Assembly (NCBI RefSeq): GCF_024519315.1
Contig: NZ_JANIIC010000006.1
Location: 1-64,000, forward strand
Reading direction: 5' to 3'
Source of the DNA: Streptomyces malaysiensis subsp. samsunensis
GTDB lineage: Bacteria; Actinomycetota; Actinomycetes; Streptomycetales; Streptomycetaceae
DNA: 64,000 nt
A program made the position numbers and the translations under genes. The stretch's first letter is position 1. Every line of letters starts with the position of its first letter. The notes under the pieces were generated by a model. It was not told the DNA's origin and searched no databases. It worked only from the letters and a program-made list of their open reading frames with translations. Shown here piece after piece: positions 63,516 through 64,000 of the stretch.

Positions 63516-64000
63516 GCCGGCGCGGGCGTACGGCGCCGCTGCCGACAACGACGGTGCGCAGGCCGCCGGTTCTGATGGACGACGGTCTCGTCGTCGAGCA
63601 CCGTGACCGCACGGGCGCCGTCGCGGTCTACGACTTCCGTACCTTGCCGGTCGCGGACGCTCTGCGCCGGTCAAGACGTCGACCAGCTGACTGCGGGGAT
63701 GTGGAAGCAGTGGAGGCTCAGCCGGCCGAACACCCGGCTCGGCTACAGCCAGGTCACCACCGTGCGGGGTCTGCTGCTGGACGACCCGCGACTGTCCGCA
63801 GTGGCACGGGAAGCGCTCGCCCGCCGCGTCCTGTCCCCCACTGCGAAGGAAGTGTCCTTACAGGATGCCGAGTTCGACGCGATCGTCACCACGGCGCGGC
63901 GGATGTTCCGTGCAGCGCATCTGAGGATCACAGACAACGCCGACCAGCTCGCCCAGTGGCGGTCGGGGACGTTCGCCCGCGGCAGCGAGGCATGGCTGCT
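63512..64000 (+). pseudogene. Second gene of the element, frameshifted or internally deleted, cut by window edge
   Basis: Translation starts by ATGA coupling with the integrase. The first 50 residues (VVEHRDRTGAVAVYDFRTLPVADALRR in pieces) read as normal protein. From about 63676 the same frame becomes Arg/Pro/His-rich shadow, while the +1 frame becomes protein-like: VDQLTAGMWKQWRLSRPNTRLGY, then LLDDPRLSAVAREALARRVL. The switch without a spacer suggests an indel or internal deletion. The +1 frame has a TTA codon at 63858. The gene runs off the window. Confidence -1.

Overview
The window is very GC-rich, high-GC actinobacterial DNA. GTG and TTG starts are common, purine-rich Shine-Dalgarno sequences are strong, and TTA leucine codons are rare. 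The gene families seen (DUF397 with an XRE regulator, DUF5999, SpoIIE/RsbW-like proteins, AfsR/LAL-type LuxR regulators) point to Streptomyces or a close relative. All functions below are read from the sequence and recalled family knowledge; no database search was run.

Left part (1-20 kb). It starts with a truncated secreted VWA-domain protein with a Gly/Ser-rich tail. Next come a LuxR regulator with an unusual receiver, divergent from an anchored Ig-like protein, and a stand-alone DUF4157 (eCIS core) protein. A three-gene formate dehydrogenase operon follows (NrfD-like, ferredoxin and molybdopterin subunits, all minus strand). Then come a DUF429 protein, a secreted transglycosylase-LysM-M23 cell-wall hydrolase preceded by about 1.5 kb with no convincing gene, a MOSC protein, an SRPBCC protein, and a stretch of gene remnants that includes part of an M20 peptidase. 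The part ends with an XRE/DUF397 pair, a small conserved hypothetical and a HisC-like aminotransferase with a long Gln/Pro-rich tail.

Regulatory core (20-33 kb). A large ATPase-LuxR regulator (minus strand) faces a DUF5999/anti-sigma-kinase pair. Four co-directional regulators follow: three LAL-type proteins (964, 918 and 935 aa) and one small PAS-LuxR protein (228 aa). Order, sizes and classes match the nysRI-nysRII-nysRIII-nysRIV block of polyene macrolide clusters such as nystatin. No polyketide synthase, sugar or P450 gene is in the window, so this looks like an orphan polyene-type regulatory cassette, and it is the most interesting item here.

Catabolic part (33-50 kb). A PucR regulator is divergent from a GABA-type transaminase and succinate-semialdehyde dehydrogenase pair, with an APC permease nearby that could import the substrate. 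Interspersed are a TerD-CAP-CAP fusion, an anchored peptidoglycan-binding protein and a flavin monooxygenase. A glycerol-kinase-like FGGY kinase forms an operon with a GlpA-like FAD/[2Fe-2S] oxidoreductase and a second FAD oxidoreductase. An S4 RNA-binding protein and a dihydrolipoyl dehydrogenase follow.

Right part (50-64 kb). A membrane sensor/SpoIIE phosphatase/anti-sigma-kinase fusion precedes a steroid CD-ring degradation block. In that block echA20-ipdA-ipdB-ipdC run one way and two SDR genes run the other, in the same arrangement as Mycobacterium tuberculosis Rv3548c-Rv3553. A lone gltD-type gene lies 38 bp downstream of ipdC, and a TetR-like palindrome sits in the divergent promoter. 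A secreted beta-lactamase-fold hydrolase and a possibly truncated small gene lead to an integrated element: a tyrosine recombinase overlapped by a second gene whose coding frame is broken, at the right edge of the window.
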